Of a DNA stretch of 64,000 nt, positions 1 to 8,858 are shown in pieces. Source of the stretch: Terriglobus roseus (GTDB taxonomy: Bacteria; Acidobacteriota; Terriglobia; Terriglobales; Acidobacteriaceae); assembly GCF_900105625.1 (NCBI RefSeq), contig NZ_FNSD01000001.1:2790001-2854000 (forward strand). Reading direction: 5' to 3'. Position numbers and translations under genes: made by a program. The first letter of the stretch is position 1, and each line of letters starts with the position of its first letter. Under the pieces are notes generated by a model. The model was not told the origin of the DNA. It searched no databases and saw nothing but the letters and a program-made list of their open reading frames with translations.

Positions 1-19
1 CTCCTGCTCTGGGGAATCC

Positions 20-73
20 ACCCCCAGAAGGGGGTACATCTGGGGTAAGCGGATTTTGAAACGGGGGTACATC
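20..73. repeat. Inverted and direct repeats upstream of the integrase
   Basis: A perfect 6-bp inverted repeat with a 4-nt loop (ACCCCC-AGAA-GGGGGT) lies at 20-35. The 11-mer GGGGGTACATC occurs at 30-40 and again at 63-73, each followed by a short G run. Placed immediately in front of a P4-type integrase, these are candidate arm-type integrase sites or an autoregulatory operator. The assignment is inferred from position only. Confidence 0.5.
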
Positions 74-89
74 CCGTTTTGGGGATGCT

Positions 90-1295
90 TTGAAGCTGAC
101 TGATACGCGTATCAAGAAAGCAAAGTTTGGGGAGAAGAACGTTCGTCTACCCGATGGCGGTGGTCTTTTTCTCCTTCTAACCCCTGCAAAGGGACGGCTT
201 TGGCGTTGGAAATACCGCTTCCAGGGCAAGGAGAAGCTGATGACCTTCGGGACATATCCTGAGGTGACGCTTGCCGCGGTACGCGTGAAGCATAGTGCAG
301 CAAGGAAGCTCTTGAAAGAGGGTCATGACCCGATGGCTGAGCGGAAAGCGACACGCGCAGCCGCAGAGGGTATCAACCGAGACTCCTTCAAAAAGATCGC
401 AGAGCAGTGGCATGAACACTGGGCGGTTGGAAAAAGCGAGCGACATGCGGATGCTGTTCTCCGGCGGCTAAAGGCCGATGTATTTCCTGCTTTTGGGGCG
501 CGTTCGATCCGCGAGATCGAAGCGCCAACACTGGTCGCTATGGTCAAAACGATCGAGGAGCGCGGCGCGAACGACATCGCCAAACGTGCACTGGAAACGA
601 CCGGGCAGGTCTTCCGCTATGCGATCGCTCACGGATTCGCAAGCCGGAATCCTGCAGCAGATTTCAAGCCTGCCGACGTCCTGAAATCCGCTAAGAAGAC
701 AAACTATGCCCGGGTCGATGCAAAGCAGCTACCCGCACTCTTGCGCAGCATTGAGATCTACCAGGGGACCCCAGTGACTCGGCTTGCAATCAAGCTCCTT
801 GCGCATACCTTCGTGCGCACAGGCGAACTCATTGGTGGACTCTGGAGCGAGATCGATTTTGAAGAGAAGCGTTGGACTATCCCAGCAGAGCGGATGAAGA
901 TGCGAACGCAACACATCATCCCGCTCTCGACGCAGTCGATCGAGATTTTAGAGCTGCTTCGGCAGCTCACCGGTGACGCTAAGCTCCTTCTCCCAGGCGA
1001 CAGGCTGAAGGAGAAGCCGATGTCGAACAACACGGTCCTCGTAGCTCTTGCGCGGATGGGTTACCGCGGCATCATGACCGGCCACGGGTTCCGAGGGCTG
1101 GCTTCGACGGTCTTACACGAGCAGGCATTCCCACACGAACACATCGAGCTGCAGCTCGCGCATGCGCCGCGGAATGCAGTCAGCGCGGCCTATAACCACG
1201 CTCTTTATATCGCGCCTCGCGTCAAAATGATGCAGTGGTGGAGCGACTATCTCGAAGCGCAGCAGCGTGGCAAAACACCACAGCCGAACTCGTAG
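90..1295 (+). CDS. P4-type tyrosine integrase of the integrative element
   Basis: This site-specific recombinase would catalyse integration and excision of the element, probably at a tRNA gene. Residues about 1-85 form the DUF4102 arm-binding domain typical of P4/CP4-57 integrases, then a SAM-like core-binding domain, then the catalytic domain. Visible catalytic residues are Arg243 (HTFVRTGEL), His332/Arg335 (HGFRG), His358 and the probable nucleophile Tyr368 (AAYNH). At 401 residues it has normal family length and looks intact. The frame opens with TTG at 90; no ATG in this frame gives a full N-terminal domain. It is the leftmost gene of the element, as expected next to an attachment site. 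The matching tRNA-derived end is at 25378-25400. Confidence 0.93.
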   Translation: MKLTDTRIKKAKFGEKNVRLPDGGGLFLLLTPAKGRLWRWKYRFQGKEKLMTFGTYPEVTLAAVRVKHSAARKLLKEGHDPMAERKATRAAAEGINRDSFKKIAEQWHEHWAVGKSERHADAVLRRLKADVFPAFGARSIREIEAPTLVAMVKTIEERGANDIAKRALETTGQVFRYAIAHGFASRNPAADFKPADVLKSAKKTNYARVDAKQLPALLRSIEIYQGTPVTRLAIKLLAHTFVRTGELIGGLWSEIDFEEKRWTIPAERMKMRTQHIIPLSTQSIEILELLRQLTGDAKLLLPGDRLKEKPMSNNTVLVALARMGYRGIMTGHGFRGLASTVLHEQAFPHEHIELQLAHAPRNAVSAAYNHALYIAPRVKMMQWWSDYLEAQQRGKTPQPNS

Positions 1296-1302
1296 ATAGC
1301 CA

Positions 1303-1830
1303 TCAGTGTTTGGGCAAAGCGGCTCCGTACTGGAATGCAATCTTCTGCACGACGGCAAACGTGGAACTGATGCGCTGCGATGCATTCGATTCCATTTGGG
1401 CCAAGCCTGCATCGGAACGAAGAAGGTCCTCCACGGGTGTTTCGCTTGAGCCGTTTGCCGATGCGAACAGAGACCTTATAAGGGTGCTCTCGATGGATCC
1501 ATCACTTGCCAACTCAGAACGGGCTTGCCTAGCGCGCGCAAGCTCCAGCCAGGCGTCGGTGTGGTCCAAGTAGGCGGAGCGAAACTCAGGCGGACACTCT
1601 GAGGTGTCGATGTTTTTCATCGCGCTTACGCGCTGCGGCAAGTCCCTGATCGCACTAGTCCGATCGTCCAGCTGAAGGACGCGTTCGACGGCCGCTTTGT
1701 ACTGCAGGCGCTGAGCTTCGACTCGACTCTGCTCCAAGCGCTGCTGTGCTGCCACCACTTCGTCAGCAGTGGGCCCGCATCCTGATGTAAAACACAAGCC
1801 GATGACGAGAATCGCTCCAAAAATACGCAT
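1303..1830 (-). CDS. Predicted lipoprotein of unknown function
   Basis: The 175-residue product starts with a signal peptide ending in a lipobox (CFTSGC, Cys at about 18), so it should be lipid-anchored. The mature part starts with a heptad-like, Gln/Arg-rich helix (roughly 22-55) and stays mainly helical; no known domain is recognised. The ATG at 1830 is preceded by a GGAGG six bases upstream. It converges on the integrase and diverges from the sigma-factor gene at 1971, so it may belong to the sigma/kinase/exported-protein group to its right. Function is unknown. Confidence 0.72.
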   Translation of the reverse strand: MRIFGAILVIGLCFTSGCGPTADEVVAAQQRLEQSRVEAQRLQYKAAVERVLQLDDRTSAIRDLPQRVSAMKNIDTSECPPEFRSAYLDHTDAWLELARARQARSELASDGSIESTLIRSLFASANGSSETPVEDLLRSDAGLAQMESNASQRISSTFAVVQKIAFQYGAALPKH

Positions 1831-1970
1831 ATATCCTCCAGAGGAGCGAAGGCGATGTCTCGTCCAGCGGTGCTAGTATGCGGACATTCCACGCTCATCT
1901 GTTCTTTGCGAAATAAGTCGGTGAGAACCGTCAGAGCTATCGGTGCCCATCCTTAGGAGAAGGTGCAGTC

Positions 1971-2579
1971 ATGGACTCTCTATCGAAACAGCAGCATTTG
2001 AACGACCTCTTCAGCCTGATCTACGAAGAACTGAAGCGACTAGCACGCAGCGTGCTGCGACGTGAGTACACGCCAGTAGAGCTATCGCCAACGACACTGG
2101 TACATGAAGCGTGGATTAAACTCTCAGCCTCGCCGCGGCTTGCTACGACGTCACCACTCCACTTCCGCAACATCGCTGCACGCGCGATGCGTCAGATCCT
2201 GGTGGACGCCGCACGCCGCCGCAAGGCTCGCATTCATGGCGGTGGCCTAGTCCGCGTCGACATCGATTTGTGTCTTGAAATGGGCAAGCCAATGGAAGAC
2301 CGCGAAATCATCGCTTTGGACGATGCCCTGGACCTATTGAATAAGCAGGAGCCTCGGTTGGCCCAAGTAGTCGAGGCGCGGTATTTCGGCGGACTGACCT
2401 GCGCAGAATGCGCTGAGTTATTCGGCTTTGCCGAGGAAACTATCCAGCGAGACTGGCGTATAGCCCGCGCTTGGCTCGTTACCGAGATCCGCGGGACACT
2501 GCAGCGCAAATCCAACCAGCAGGAAGGCGGAGCCACTCATGCAAATAACGAGCTGGAACGAGGTTCAGCGGGCCTTTGA
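1971..2579 (+). CDS. ECF-type sigma factor, TIGR02999-like
   Basis: A 202-residue sigma-70 factor of the ECF class. Region 2 spans roughly residues 10-100 and region 4 roughly 115-180 (ALDLLNKQEPRLAQVV, then an HTH including FGFAEETIQRDWRIARAWL). The motif LSPTTLVHEAWIKL is characteristic of the TIGR02999 group, which in Acidobacteria and Planctomycetes is usually next to a Ser/Thr kinase. The ATG follows an AGGAGAAGG ribosome site. Its end overlaps the kinase gene by 41 bases, so the two are translated from one message and probably act in one pathway, with the kinase controlling the sigma factor. That partnership is inferred from context. Confidence 0.9.
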   Translation: MDSLSKQQHLNDLFSLIYEELKRLARSVLRREYTPVELSPTTLVHEAWIKLSASPRLATTSPLHFRNIAARAMRQILVDAARRRKARIHGGGLVRVDIDLCLEMGKPMEDREIIALDDALDLLNKQEPRLAQVVEARYFGGLTCAECAELFGFAEETIQRDWRIARAWLVTEIRGTLQRKSNQQEGGATHANNELERGSAGL

Positions 2580-5118
2580 GGCCATCTGCGTACTGCCTGC
2601 AGGTCAGCAAAAGGCCGCGATCGTGGCGATGCGAGACCGTGACCCTAAGCTAGCCGCCATCGTAGCGGAATTGCTCGACGCCGACTCGCAGCATTCCTTG
2701 CTCGACGCCTCGCTTTCAGAGCTAGCTGCAGCGGCGCTAAGTCACGATCATGTGGGTGACTTGATCGCCACGCAAATAGGACCTTATCGCCTCCTGCGCC
2801 TGTTGGGCGAAGGAGGCATGGGCGTGGTCTACCTCGCGGAGCGTTTGGATATAGGCGGCTATGTAGCCATAAAGCTGCTACGGGACGCCTGGATGTCGCC
2901 AATGCGGCGCGAGCGCTTCCAGCTAGAGCAACAGAGCCTCGCGCGGTTGCACCACCCCAACATCGCCCGTATCTATGACGCTGGAACTCTGCAGGGCGAC
3001 ACGCCCTGGTTTGTCATGGAGTACGTTGACGGCGTGCCGCTCACTCTTTGGGCAGAAACACACAAAGCCTCGCTGCCGGCTCTGGTCGATGTCATGGTGC
3101 AGGTCGTAGACGCTGTGGCCTATGCTCATCGTCACGCGCTTGTGCATCGTGACCTTAAACCTTCCAACATCCTTGTAAATGAGGCAGGAGAGGTTCGCCT
3201 CCTAGACTTCGGGATAGTGAAAGATCTTGCCGACAGTGAAGTCGCAGGACGATCTATAGATGGTCTCCGCCCACTTTCTCTCGGCTATGCGGCGCCAGAG
3301 CAAATACGTGGCGGTGGCATCGGACTCTTCACAGACGTGTACGCAGTTGGCGTTCTGCTGCATGAACTGCTCACCGGCACTCTTCCGGAGTTAGATGGCG
3401 AGGGCAATGCCCGCAAACCTTCACGTGTCGCACGCGCGGAAATTGTTAAAGCGCGCCTCCCACTCACCCGCGCCGAGTGGAACGACATGGACGCCATATG
3501 CGAAAAAGCTTTGGAATCAGACGCCGAGAGCCGATATGCTTCCGCCGACGCTCTCCTCCAAGACTTGATCGCTTTCCGGGAAGGACGAGTTCTGCAGGCG
3601 CGTCCGCATACGTTTCTTCACAGCGCAGTAAAGTTCATCCGCCGAAACCGGATCGAGTTCGCCGTGCTTAGCATCGCTTTGCTGTTGTTGATGACTATGG
3701 CCGTGGTTGCCGGGGTGCGCGTCACGCGTTCAAGAGATCTTGCCTTGCAGCAGATAGCGCGCATGGCCCGTCTTCGCCACTTCACCGAGAGCCTATTCGA
3801 CGGTGGGAATCGCACGGAAGGTCCTTCGGCCGAGCTTACTATTCCGATGCTTCTGAGGCGCGGTGAGGTAGAGGCCGATGGCCTTCATGACGATCCGCAG
3901 CTGCAGGCAAGCATGTTCAGCACGTTGGGCAATGCCTACCAAAGGCTTGGAGACCTGGGCCGAGCTGATGTTCTGTTGCGCCGTGCACTTGATGAACGAC
4001 GAGCCAACAGTGGAAGTGATCGCTCGCAGTTTGCCGAGAGCCTCATCGACATGGGAATGCTGCGACGAGATCAGCGACGCATGGACGAGGCCGAATCCTT
4101 CGTACGGCAAGCGATAGCAGTGCAGAACAAGCAAGGAATACGCGGCACGGAGGCCGGCCGGGCCCTTCTAGCCCTAGGCAGTGTGCTGGCCTTGCGTGGC
4201 GACTATGTTCAGAGCGAGAGCGTGCTGGGACGGATGATCGCGCAGGAAAAAGGAGAAACTCAGCAGCTTGCCGACGGCCTGTCGGAACTTGCCGATGTGC
4301 GCTTTTACTTAGGTGACTTCCCTCGTTCGGGTGAGCTGAACAGGAAAGCTTTGGCGATCTATCGCCGCACTGCAGGTGACGGTCATCCTGCAGTCGCACA
4401 CGTAACCAACAGCCTGGGCATACTTGCCAGTGAACAGGGGCATTATGCAGAGGCGGAGAAGGATTTCAACGCTAGCCTGGCGCTCGATCAACGCTGGTAC
4501 GGTTCCGCCAATCCGGTGGTGGCCGAGGACCTTGCAGCGCTCGCAAAGGTCTACTCTCACACGGGACGGGAGCCGCAAGCGCGCGCCTCGCTACTGCATG
4601 CTCTTGCAATTCAGGAAGCCACTTTCGGTCACAAGCATGCTCAAGTGGCTTCCACCTTAAACGACCTAGGCACGATGGCCTACAACCGCGACATGGACGA
4701 CGAGGCTGAAAAAGACTTTCGTGACGCTCTTGGCATTTGGACGGAACTCTACGGGGAAAATCATCAGTTCATCGGTTTGGCCTATGCAAATCTAGCCGGC
4801 GTCTTCATGGATCGAAAAAACTACCCTGTCGCAGAAGACATGGCACGCCGGGCTCTAGCAATCTATGAGCAAAAGCTCACTCCTGACAATGGGAAGCTCG
4901 GAGTCATCCATGTCAAGCTCGGACGCATCCTGCTGCGCGAGGGCAAGTATGCCGAAGCTGAAGGGGAAACAAGGGCGGGCCTGCGATTCTTTATGACCCA
5001 CGAAACGAATGAACCCAGCTATCTTGCGGGCGCGCGCAAGGACATGGCTTTGATCGCTGCTGCCGAACATAAGCCGGAGCTACTCAAGGAGCTTGCCACT
5101 ACCACACAGCATCACTAG
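2539..5118 (+). CDS. Transmembrane Ser/Thr protein kinase with C-terminal TPR repeats
   Basis: 859 residues. An N-terminal helical segment of about 80 residues precedes a complete Hanks-type kinase domain: glycine loop GEGGMG at 90-95, Lys112, catalytic HRDLKPSN at 203-210, DFG at 223-225 and a YAAPEQ activation segment. A single transmembrane helix follows at about 370-395. The remainder is an array of tetratricopeptide repeats of the kinesin-light-chain type, probably for protein binding on the far side of the membrane. All catalytic residues are present, so it should be active. The start ATG lies inside the sigma-factor gene behind a GGCGGAG site. The stop overlaps the convergent gene at 5115 by four bases (CTAG). 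Its substrate is unknown; the overlapping sigma factor is the natural candidate. Confidence 0.93.
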   Translation: MQITSWNEVQRAFEAICVLPAGQQKAAIVAMRDRDPKLAAIVAELLDADSQHSLLDASLSELAAAALSHDHVGDLIATQIGPYRLLRLLGEGGMGVVYLAERLDIGGYVAIKLLRDAWMSPMRRERFQLEQQSLARLHHPNIARIYDAGTLQGDTPWFVMEYVDGVPLTLWAETHKASLPALVDVMVQVVDAVAYAHRHALVHRDLKPSNILVNEAGEVRLLDFGIVKDLADSEVAGRSIDGLRPLSLGYAAPEQIRGGGIGLFTDVYAVGVLLHELLTGTLPELDGEGNARKPSRVARAEIVKARLPLTRAEWNDMDAICEKALESDAESRYASADALLQDLIAFREGRVLQARPHTFLHSAVKFIRRNRIEFAVLSIALLLLMTMAVVAGVRVTRSRDLALQQIARMARLRHFTESLFDGGNRTEGPSAELTIPMLLRRGEVEADGLHDDPQLQASMFSTLGNAYQRLGDLGRADVLLRRALDERRANSGSDRSQFAESLIDMGMLRRDQRRMDEAESFVRQAIAVQNKQGIRGTEAGRALLALGSVLALRGDYVQSESVLGRMIAQEKGETQQLADGLSELADVRFYLGDFPRSGELNRKALAIYRRTAGDGHPAVAHVTNSLGILASEQGHYAEAEKDFNASLALDQRWYGSANPVVAEDLAALAKVYSHTGREPQARASLLHALAIQEATFGHKHAQVASTLNDLGTMAYNRDMDDEAEKDFRDALGIWTELYGENHQFIGLAYANLAGVFMDRKNYPVAEDMARRALAIYEQKLTPDNGKLGVIHVKLGRILLREGKYAEAEGETRAGLRFFMTHETNEPSYLAGARKDMALIAAAEHKPELLKELATTTQHH

Positions 5119-6461
5119 GGCGCGTCGGTTAGGCGACAACTTGCGTTATTCAGCACCTGCATCGTGCGGGGAATAGTGATAGCTATTCGCTCCGCCTCAA
5201 TGCGTGCAGACTCTTCACTCACGCGAATCCGGAGCGCAGCAATCTCCTTCGAGCGTTCTTCCTCGTCCGCTATTTCCGCGCGGCACATTTGCTGCACCTG
5301 CTGCTGCGCTCTTGCATCTCGTTCAGGTGCGGTACGCTGCATCTCGTTCCAGCTTTCAAGCTTGGTACGGAGCTGGGTCTGGCCGTCGACTACGCAGCGC
5401 GAATAGGACTCGAGGGACCCCCCGATGAAGGATGCTATGTCCTCCGCATCTGGCTGCGGTGCGTTCGGCAGATGTAGCAGGAAGGCAAAGACCCGCTCTG
5501 CTGAAAGTTGCGTTATTGACTGCACATGTAGTTGGTCGCGAGCAGTTCCGATAGGGGGATCGGTGTAGCCGTCCGCTGTAGCGGCCCATCGCTTCCAGTC
5601 CGAGTTGAAAGCATGCAACTGTGCACGCCGTTCCTGCAGAGAGGTGTCATGCGGGCGCTTCCTTTGCAAAATATCGAGCAACGCCTCGAGCAGCGCAGGC
5701 TTTTGCACCTCAAGAGCAATTTCCTTGAATGTATCTGCATCAAGTTGAGAGGGGTCGCTCAGCAGCCTGTCGACCGCTTCAGCAACGCGTACAACGCGGC
5801 TCACGCACACGCGACGCGCGACGCCCTCATGCTCCGACGAGGGCATGACGTCCGGCGGCTTCTGCTTAATCGCGAAGGATGTAGCATGAGCGGTGCCACA
5901 CGCGTCAGCAGACGTCCACCCACGCTTCTGCGCGGTCTGCCGCTGATCATCGTAGGCGCCTTGCTTTGCGCGCAGCGAATCCTGCAAAACGTGCAAAGTA
6001 GTGTCGTTCCGGGCCGATCGGGTTTGCTGCACCGCGGCCTCTTCCCACGCGAGATCACGGAACCGGACCGGATCTTGCAAATGCCCGCTCAGGCGGCGCA
6101 CCGGGAGCAGATGTTGAGTCGCTGTCACAATGGACAGACACACAGGTCCGGTAGGTTGCTGCGTCAATCGTTGCGGAAGTGTGAACGTGATGACTCGGCT
6201 TTGCGCGCCGGTGGCACGACTGGTGCCTAGACGCTCAGCCACCACACCGCGGTCCTTCGTCGAGTACTCTGCCATCAAGGTCGCGCCACGACCCAGAAGT
6301 TCCGTATCCCAAGGGTGCTTGTCGTCCCATAACAATGTGAGCGACTCACCAACGGCTGTCACGCGAGTTTCCAATGTGTCGCGTGATTGGCCAGGGAGGC
6401 GCAATGCGAATAGGAGGGGCATCAAGCACGCTACGGCCACAAAACATTTGCATTGGAACAT
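5115..6461 (-). CDS. Exported helical protein of unknown function
   Basis: 448 residues, beginning with a hydrophobic signal peptide (about 1-25). The rest is polar, with long helical or coiled-coil stretches, especially the C-terminal 90 residues, which are rich in Glu, Arg and Gln. Several Cys residues are scattered through the mature part. No known domain is recognised. The ATG is preceded by AGGAG. It is the last gene of a three-gene minus-strand operon (8041 to 5115), ten bases after the ClpP-like gene, and converges on the kinase gene. The context suggests an output or sensor partner of the sigma/kinase pair; this is inference. Confidence 0.65.
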   Translation of the reverse strand: MFQCKCFVAVACLMPLLFALRLPGQSRDTLETRVTAVGESLTLLWDDKHPWDTELLGRGATLMAEYSTKDRGVVAERLGTSRATGAQSRVITFTLPQRLTQQPTGPVCLSIVTATQHLLPVRRLSGHLQDPVRFRDLAWEEAAVQQTRSARNDTTLHVLQDSLRAKQGAYDDQRQTAQKRGWTSADACGTAHATSFAIKQKPPDVMPSSEHEGVARRVCVSRVVRVAEAVDRLLSDPSQLDADTFKEIALEVQKPALLEALLDILQRKRPHDTSLQERRAQLHAFNSDWKRWAATADGYTDPPIGTARDQLHVQSITQLSAERVFAFLLHLPNAPQPDAEDIASFIGGSLESYSRCVVDGQTQLRTKLESWNEMQRTAPERDARAQQQVQQMCRAEIADEEERSKEIAALRIRVSEESARIEAERIAITIPRTMQVLNNASCRLTDAP

Positions 6462-6471
6462 GCTCTTGCTC

Positions 6472-7509
6472 CTAGGGTTTGTCGAAATCCGCGGTTATGT
6501 AACCCTGCTTCAGCATCGTTACGCGGTTCATCAGCGATGTTTCCTTGATGGATGTCTGATACATGCTGCGGATCATCTGGAAGGCTGCCTCTCTGTAAGG
6601 GAGGTCGCTAGGGAGCGTAGCTCGGATCGCTGGAATTGCTTCCAGCGTCTGCTCTCGTTCCAGACGCATAAGAATGTCCTGCAGGCCGCCGACACCCTCG
6701 CTCTTGACACGCGCGATGTCGGTTTGCAACTCACGGCTACCCTTTTGCGCGTATGCCAGGGGAGGGAGATTGCCCTCGGCCCAACTCCGAAACACTGCGT
6801 CGTCTTCTTTGAATTGCTCATGCTTCGTCATAAGCAACAGGGTGTTTTCGAAGAGATAGAAGAAGCGAATCGCTTGGTATCGGGCACTGATGCGGATGTT
6901 TTCCGCGAGCGCCGGCAGACCCTCTTCCGGATCCTTCGCGACAGCCTGCAACAAACGATGCCGATCCGAGCCCTCAGGCTGCAGCCAGCTCGATGCAGAG
7001 TGGACTTCGTATTTGCCGCCGTCGTCCACGTAGCGAAATAGACCGCCCATGAACGCCAGCGTGCATGAGCTTACGCAACGATAGTTAGCGGGCACTCGCA
7101 CCGTTGCGCGATGATTTCTCAGACTACGAGCTATGCCGACGCCGGCGTCAACATCACCACCGCCTGAGAATAACCAAACCTCTTGATATGGCTTATTCGC
7201 GCGTTCGGCTTGGGCGAGCAACCGATCGAGCAGCACCTCGTCGCCCTCGTAGAAAGTACCGTCTTCTTGCTTCCCACGCGCAGTGAAGCTTGACTCGCTT
7301 GCGTTGCAAGCTTTGCTTTTGTCCTCAGCCTTGAACGTTGGATTTTGGTCGGTCATGCCGCCGCAGTCGCGGACGACGAGAACGCGAGCGCCCGACGGTG
7401 CCACATGGGTGTCGAAGCGAAGCGCCAGCACGCTGCTTGGGAGCAGGGTGATTAGAAGAACCGCCATTGCCACGGGGTACCGCCGGCAATTACGCGGTGG
7501 CCAGTTCAT
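6472..7509 (-). CDS. Exported protein with ClpP/crotonase-like fold (COG3904-like)
   Basis: 345 residues with a signal peptide (to about residue 29). Residues roughly 90-190 resemble the ClpP-like periplasmic proteins of COG3904: the strand-turn WLFSGGGDVDAGVGIA, then VSSCTLAFMGG, where a Ser in the SSC or following position would take the place of the ClpP nucleophile, then YEVHSAS containing the candidate His. The C-terminal part is helical and unrecognised. A proteolytic or peptide-binding role is possible but untested. The ATG has GGAGGG five bases upstream and overlaps the end of the preceding gene by 20 bases, so the two are translationally coupled. Confidence 0.7.
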   Translation of the reverse strand: MNWPPRNCRRYPVAMAVLLITLLPSSVLALRFDTHVAPSGARVLVVRDCGGMTDQNPTFKAEDKSKACNASESSFTARGKQEDGTFYEGDEVLLDRLLAQAERANKPYQEVWLFSGGGDVDAGVGIARSLRNHRATVRVPANYRCVSSCTLAFMGGLFRYVDDGGKYEVHSASSWLQPEGSDRHRLLQAVAKDPEEGLPALAENIRISARYQAIRFFYLFENTLLLMTKHEQFKEDDAVFRSWAEGNLPPLAYAQKGSRELQTDIARVKSEGVGGLQDILMRLEREQTLEAIPAIRATLPSDLPYREAAFQMIRSMYQTSIKETSLMNRVTMLKQGYITADFDKP

Positions 7510-8041
7510 AGCGGCCCTCCGGCGGCTTGCGGCAAAATTTCACTAGAGCATCATCACTGCTGGCGCCTTCTGAGACGTAGTCCTTGACGATCTTGCACTC
7601 GTTGCTGCCCTCCATTACCGGTTCGCTCGCGGTGAGCGTCTCTGTCATGCCGGGATTATCCGGTAGTGCAATGTTCTTCGTAACGGGCTGCGAGCTTGCC
7701 ACCGCCTCGTCCATATCCTTCTGTCTTGCGTCTCGATCCTTCTGCGTCATCTTTCCGAAGAGAGTGCCTTGCACCATCTTGCCGCCGTTGCACAGCGCCA
7801 TGGCCAAGCCAATCTGAAATTGCCTGCGCTGCTGCGCTACCATTGCTGGCGGTAATTTCAGCCGTTTCGATTCAAACTCTGCGAGTTTGTCCCATGGGCT
7901 AATGCCCAGCATTGGGGCGCCTTTGCACAACATCCAGCTCACTGCGCCGTTCCGCACGAACTGCGAACGCGCTTTGGCGGGAATGGTCATCTGCATCAAC
8001 AGCAGCATGAAGCAGAGGTAACTTGCGGTTGTTTTTCGCAT
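7490..8041 (-). CDS. Small exported protein of unknown function
   Basis: About 183 residues from the ATG at 8041, chosen because TTGGAGAGCGTG upstream supplies a ribosome site; a TTG at 8053 would add four residues. A signal peptide covers about the first 25 residues. The mature protein contains four Cys residues (two near positions 39-85 and two near the C-terminus), which could form disulfides in the periplasm. No family is recognised. It is the first gene of the minus-strand operon with the ClpP-like and coiled-coil exported proteins, sharing a 20-base overlap with the former. Confidence 0.62.
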   Translation of the reverse strand: MRKTTASYLCFMLLLMQMTIPAKARSQFVRNGAVSWMLCKGAPMLGISPWDKLAEFESKRLKLPPAMVAQQRRQFQIGLAMALCNGGKMVQGTLFGKMTQKDRDARQKDMDEAVASSQPVTKNIALPDNPGMTETLTASEPVMEGSNECKIVKDYVSEGASSDDALVKFCRKPPEGRYELATA

Positions 8042-8053
8042 CACGCTCTCCAA

Positions 8054-8436
8054 GGAGCGGCCCTCTCAGAGGCCCGCAGGCGCGAGTGAACAGCGCTTGT
8101 ATAGATTTGCGTAATGCTTGCGCGTAAACCGCAAATCTGTCTCGCACTTTCTGGTGCTCCGAACGTGCAAATCTCGTCGCGACAGAAAACGCGACCGTGC
8201 CTATCCTTTCAGTACGAGCTGTCTTCTTGCCGGCATGTAACCGTTTTGGAGACATTGCAAATAGTGCTGTGAAGCCAGAGGTAGTTCGGTATAGCGTAGT
8301 GTTGTACCTGTCTTCACCGGGCAATTCCATCCCGATTACGTCGGGCGTTCTTCCGGTGGTGCCCCAGCGATATGGGTGATCTAAGCAACAACGCTTTGGG
8401 ACACCTGCGTCTTCTTTCCCTGAAGAAGGAAAATCT
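8054..8436. other. Divergent intergenic region, 383 bases
   Basis: No convincing gene is seen between the exported-protein operon (minus) and the small phage-type gene at 8437 (plus). Both promoters must lie here; no clear -35/-10 pair could be assigned. Confidence 0.5.
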
Positions 8437-8778
8437 ATGCCCCGTATGATCCAACTCCAAAATCCTGACAAGTCTCTCAGCCGGTTTATCGGCCCCAGCG
8501 AATTGGCAGACATGGAGCGACGGGACGAAATCCACGTCTTCAGCAAGGGTAAAAAAGGGCAGATCGTCGCCCGCCTCAAGCCGCGCGTCGAGCCGCTGCG
8601 CTCCATGTACGAAGCCTCGAACACCTCGATCAGTCACGCAGACATTCTGGCGAACGTGGGCTTGACCAGTCGTGCGAACAGCACAGCCGAAATAACTCGC
8701 TCAAGGGCAGCTGCGACGCGATTGAAAATCGCCGCACACGATCCGCGCGGTGGGCGCGAAAGCGCGACCGCGCCCTAA
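8437..8778 (+). CDS. Small protein upstream of the tape-measure-like gene, unknown
   Basis: 113 residues, basic and hydrophilic, with no signal peptide or membrane segment and no recognised domain. The ATG follows GAAGAAGGAAA at a normal distance. It precedes the tape-measure-like gene in the same direction with an 80-base gap that contains a hairpin. In phages the genes just before the tape measure encode tail assembly chaperones, but nothing in the sequence confirms that role. Confidence 0.55.
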   Translation: MPRMIQLQNPDKSLSRFIGPSELADMERRDEIHVFSKGKKGQIVARLKPRVEPLRSMYEASNTSISHADILANVGLTSRANSTAEITRSRAAATRLKIAAHDPRGGRESATAP

Positions 8779-8817
8779 CCGATTTGCTGTGATTTCAGAC
8801 AGTTCCCAACCCATACA

Positions 8818-8838
8818 GGGCCGCATAAGCGGCCTTTT
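8818..8838 (+). terminator. Short hairpin with T run before the tape-measure gene
   Basis: GGCCGC at 8819-8824 pairs with GCGGCC at 8829-8834 around an ATAA loop, followed by TTTT. It resembles a weak intrinsic terminator or attenuator. It sits only about 20 bases before the ATG at 8859, so it may instead modulate translation of that gene. Confidence 0.5.
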
Positions 8839-8858
8839 CTCGTTGAAAAGAGGCAAAC

